A stretch of DNA of 5,799 nucleotides. Source: an uncultured Spirochaetia bacterium (GTDB lineage Bacteria; Spirochaetota; UBA4802; JAGODF01). Made by a program: the position numbers and the translations under genes. This document shows, in pieces, positions 5,764 to 5,799 of this stretch. The stretch lies in NCBI GenBank assembly GCA_937967705.1, contig CALCJG010000469.1, forward strand, positions 1-5,799, given 5' to 3'. Numbering within the stretch: the first letter of the stretch is position 1; each line of letters starts with the position of its first letter. The notes below the pieces were generated by a model, which was given only the letters and a program-made list of their open reading frames with translations, ran no database searches and had not been told where the DNA came from.

Positions 5764-5799
5764 ATGCAATCACCAGATTATTATGAGTTTTTTAGTCAG
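5764..5799 (+). CDS. Start of a probable iron-containing alcohol dehydrogenase (partial)
   Basis: Only the first twelve codons are present (MQSPDYYEFFSQ); the gene runs off the right edge. GAGGAG (5751-5756) lies seven bases before the ATG, a strong ribosome site, so the start is well supported. Several anaerobe iron-dependent alcohol dehydrogenases (type III ADH) begin with a similar PDYYEFF segment ahead of the conserved VKI-x-x-G stretch. That resemblance is from memory and rests on about eight residues. Such an enzyme would interconvert an aldehyde and an alcohol with NAD(P)H, a natural partner of AOR 86 bp upstream and probably cotranscribed with it. The existence of a gene here is more certain than its product. 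Confidence 0.5.
   Translation, partial: MQSPDYYEFFSQ

Noticed and set aside
4187..5773. 528-codon open frame on the minus strand opposite the AOR gene
   Set aside because: It lies antisense to a clearly conserved enzyme, its translation shows no recognisable domain, and long antisense frames are common opposite GC-rich genes.

Overview
The window reads as part of a bacterial chromosome from an obligate anaerobe. The main evidence is a full-length tungsten-type aldehyde:ferredoxin oxidoreductase (AOR) homologue, next to a LarA-type nickel-pincer racemase homologue and the first codons of what looks like an iron-dependent alcohol dehydrogenase. Sigma70-like promoters, Shine-Dalgarno sites, moderately GC-rich genes and AT-rich gaps fit a Gram-negative-type bacterium such as a Desulfobacterota/syntroph or spirochaete relative. 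That lineage guess rests on gene content only and is weak.

Layout: 1-144 has no confident gene and holds weak hairpin/T-run structures. A GNAT acetyltransferase (145-660, minus strand) and the LarA-like gene (909-2234, plus strand) diverge from a 248-bp region with a good promoter for each. A 100-bp gap with a long imperfect inverted repeat leads to a membrane-anchored AraC-type regulator (2335-3429, plus). A 385-bp AT-rich intergenic region follows, with a 13-G homopolymer, several inverted repeats and a good sigma70-like promoter. Then come the AOR gene (3815-5677, plus) and, 86 bp later, the start of a further gene (5764 onward, beginning MQSPDYYEFF) that runs off the window. A strong hairpin lies between these last two.

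How the genes may work together (inference): AOR interconverts aldehydes and carboxylic acids using ferredoxin, and an iron alcohol dehydrogenase would link the same aldehydes to alcohols. The LarA homologue would invert the alpha-carbon of a 2-hydroxy acid (or a related sugar acid). The 7TM-AraC protein between them is placed to sense a signal at the membrane and control one or both flanking units. No cofactor genes (larB/larC/larE, tungstopterin synthesis) and no ferredoxin lie in the window, so they must be elsewhere. I see no rRNA, tRNA, CRISPR array, transposase or attachment site.
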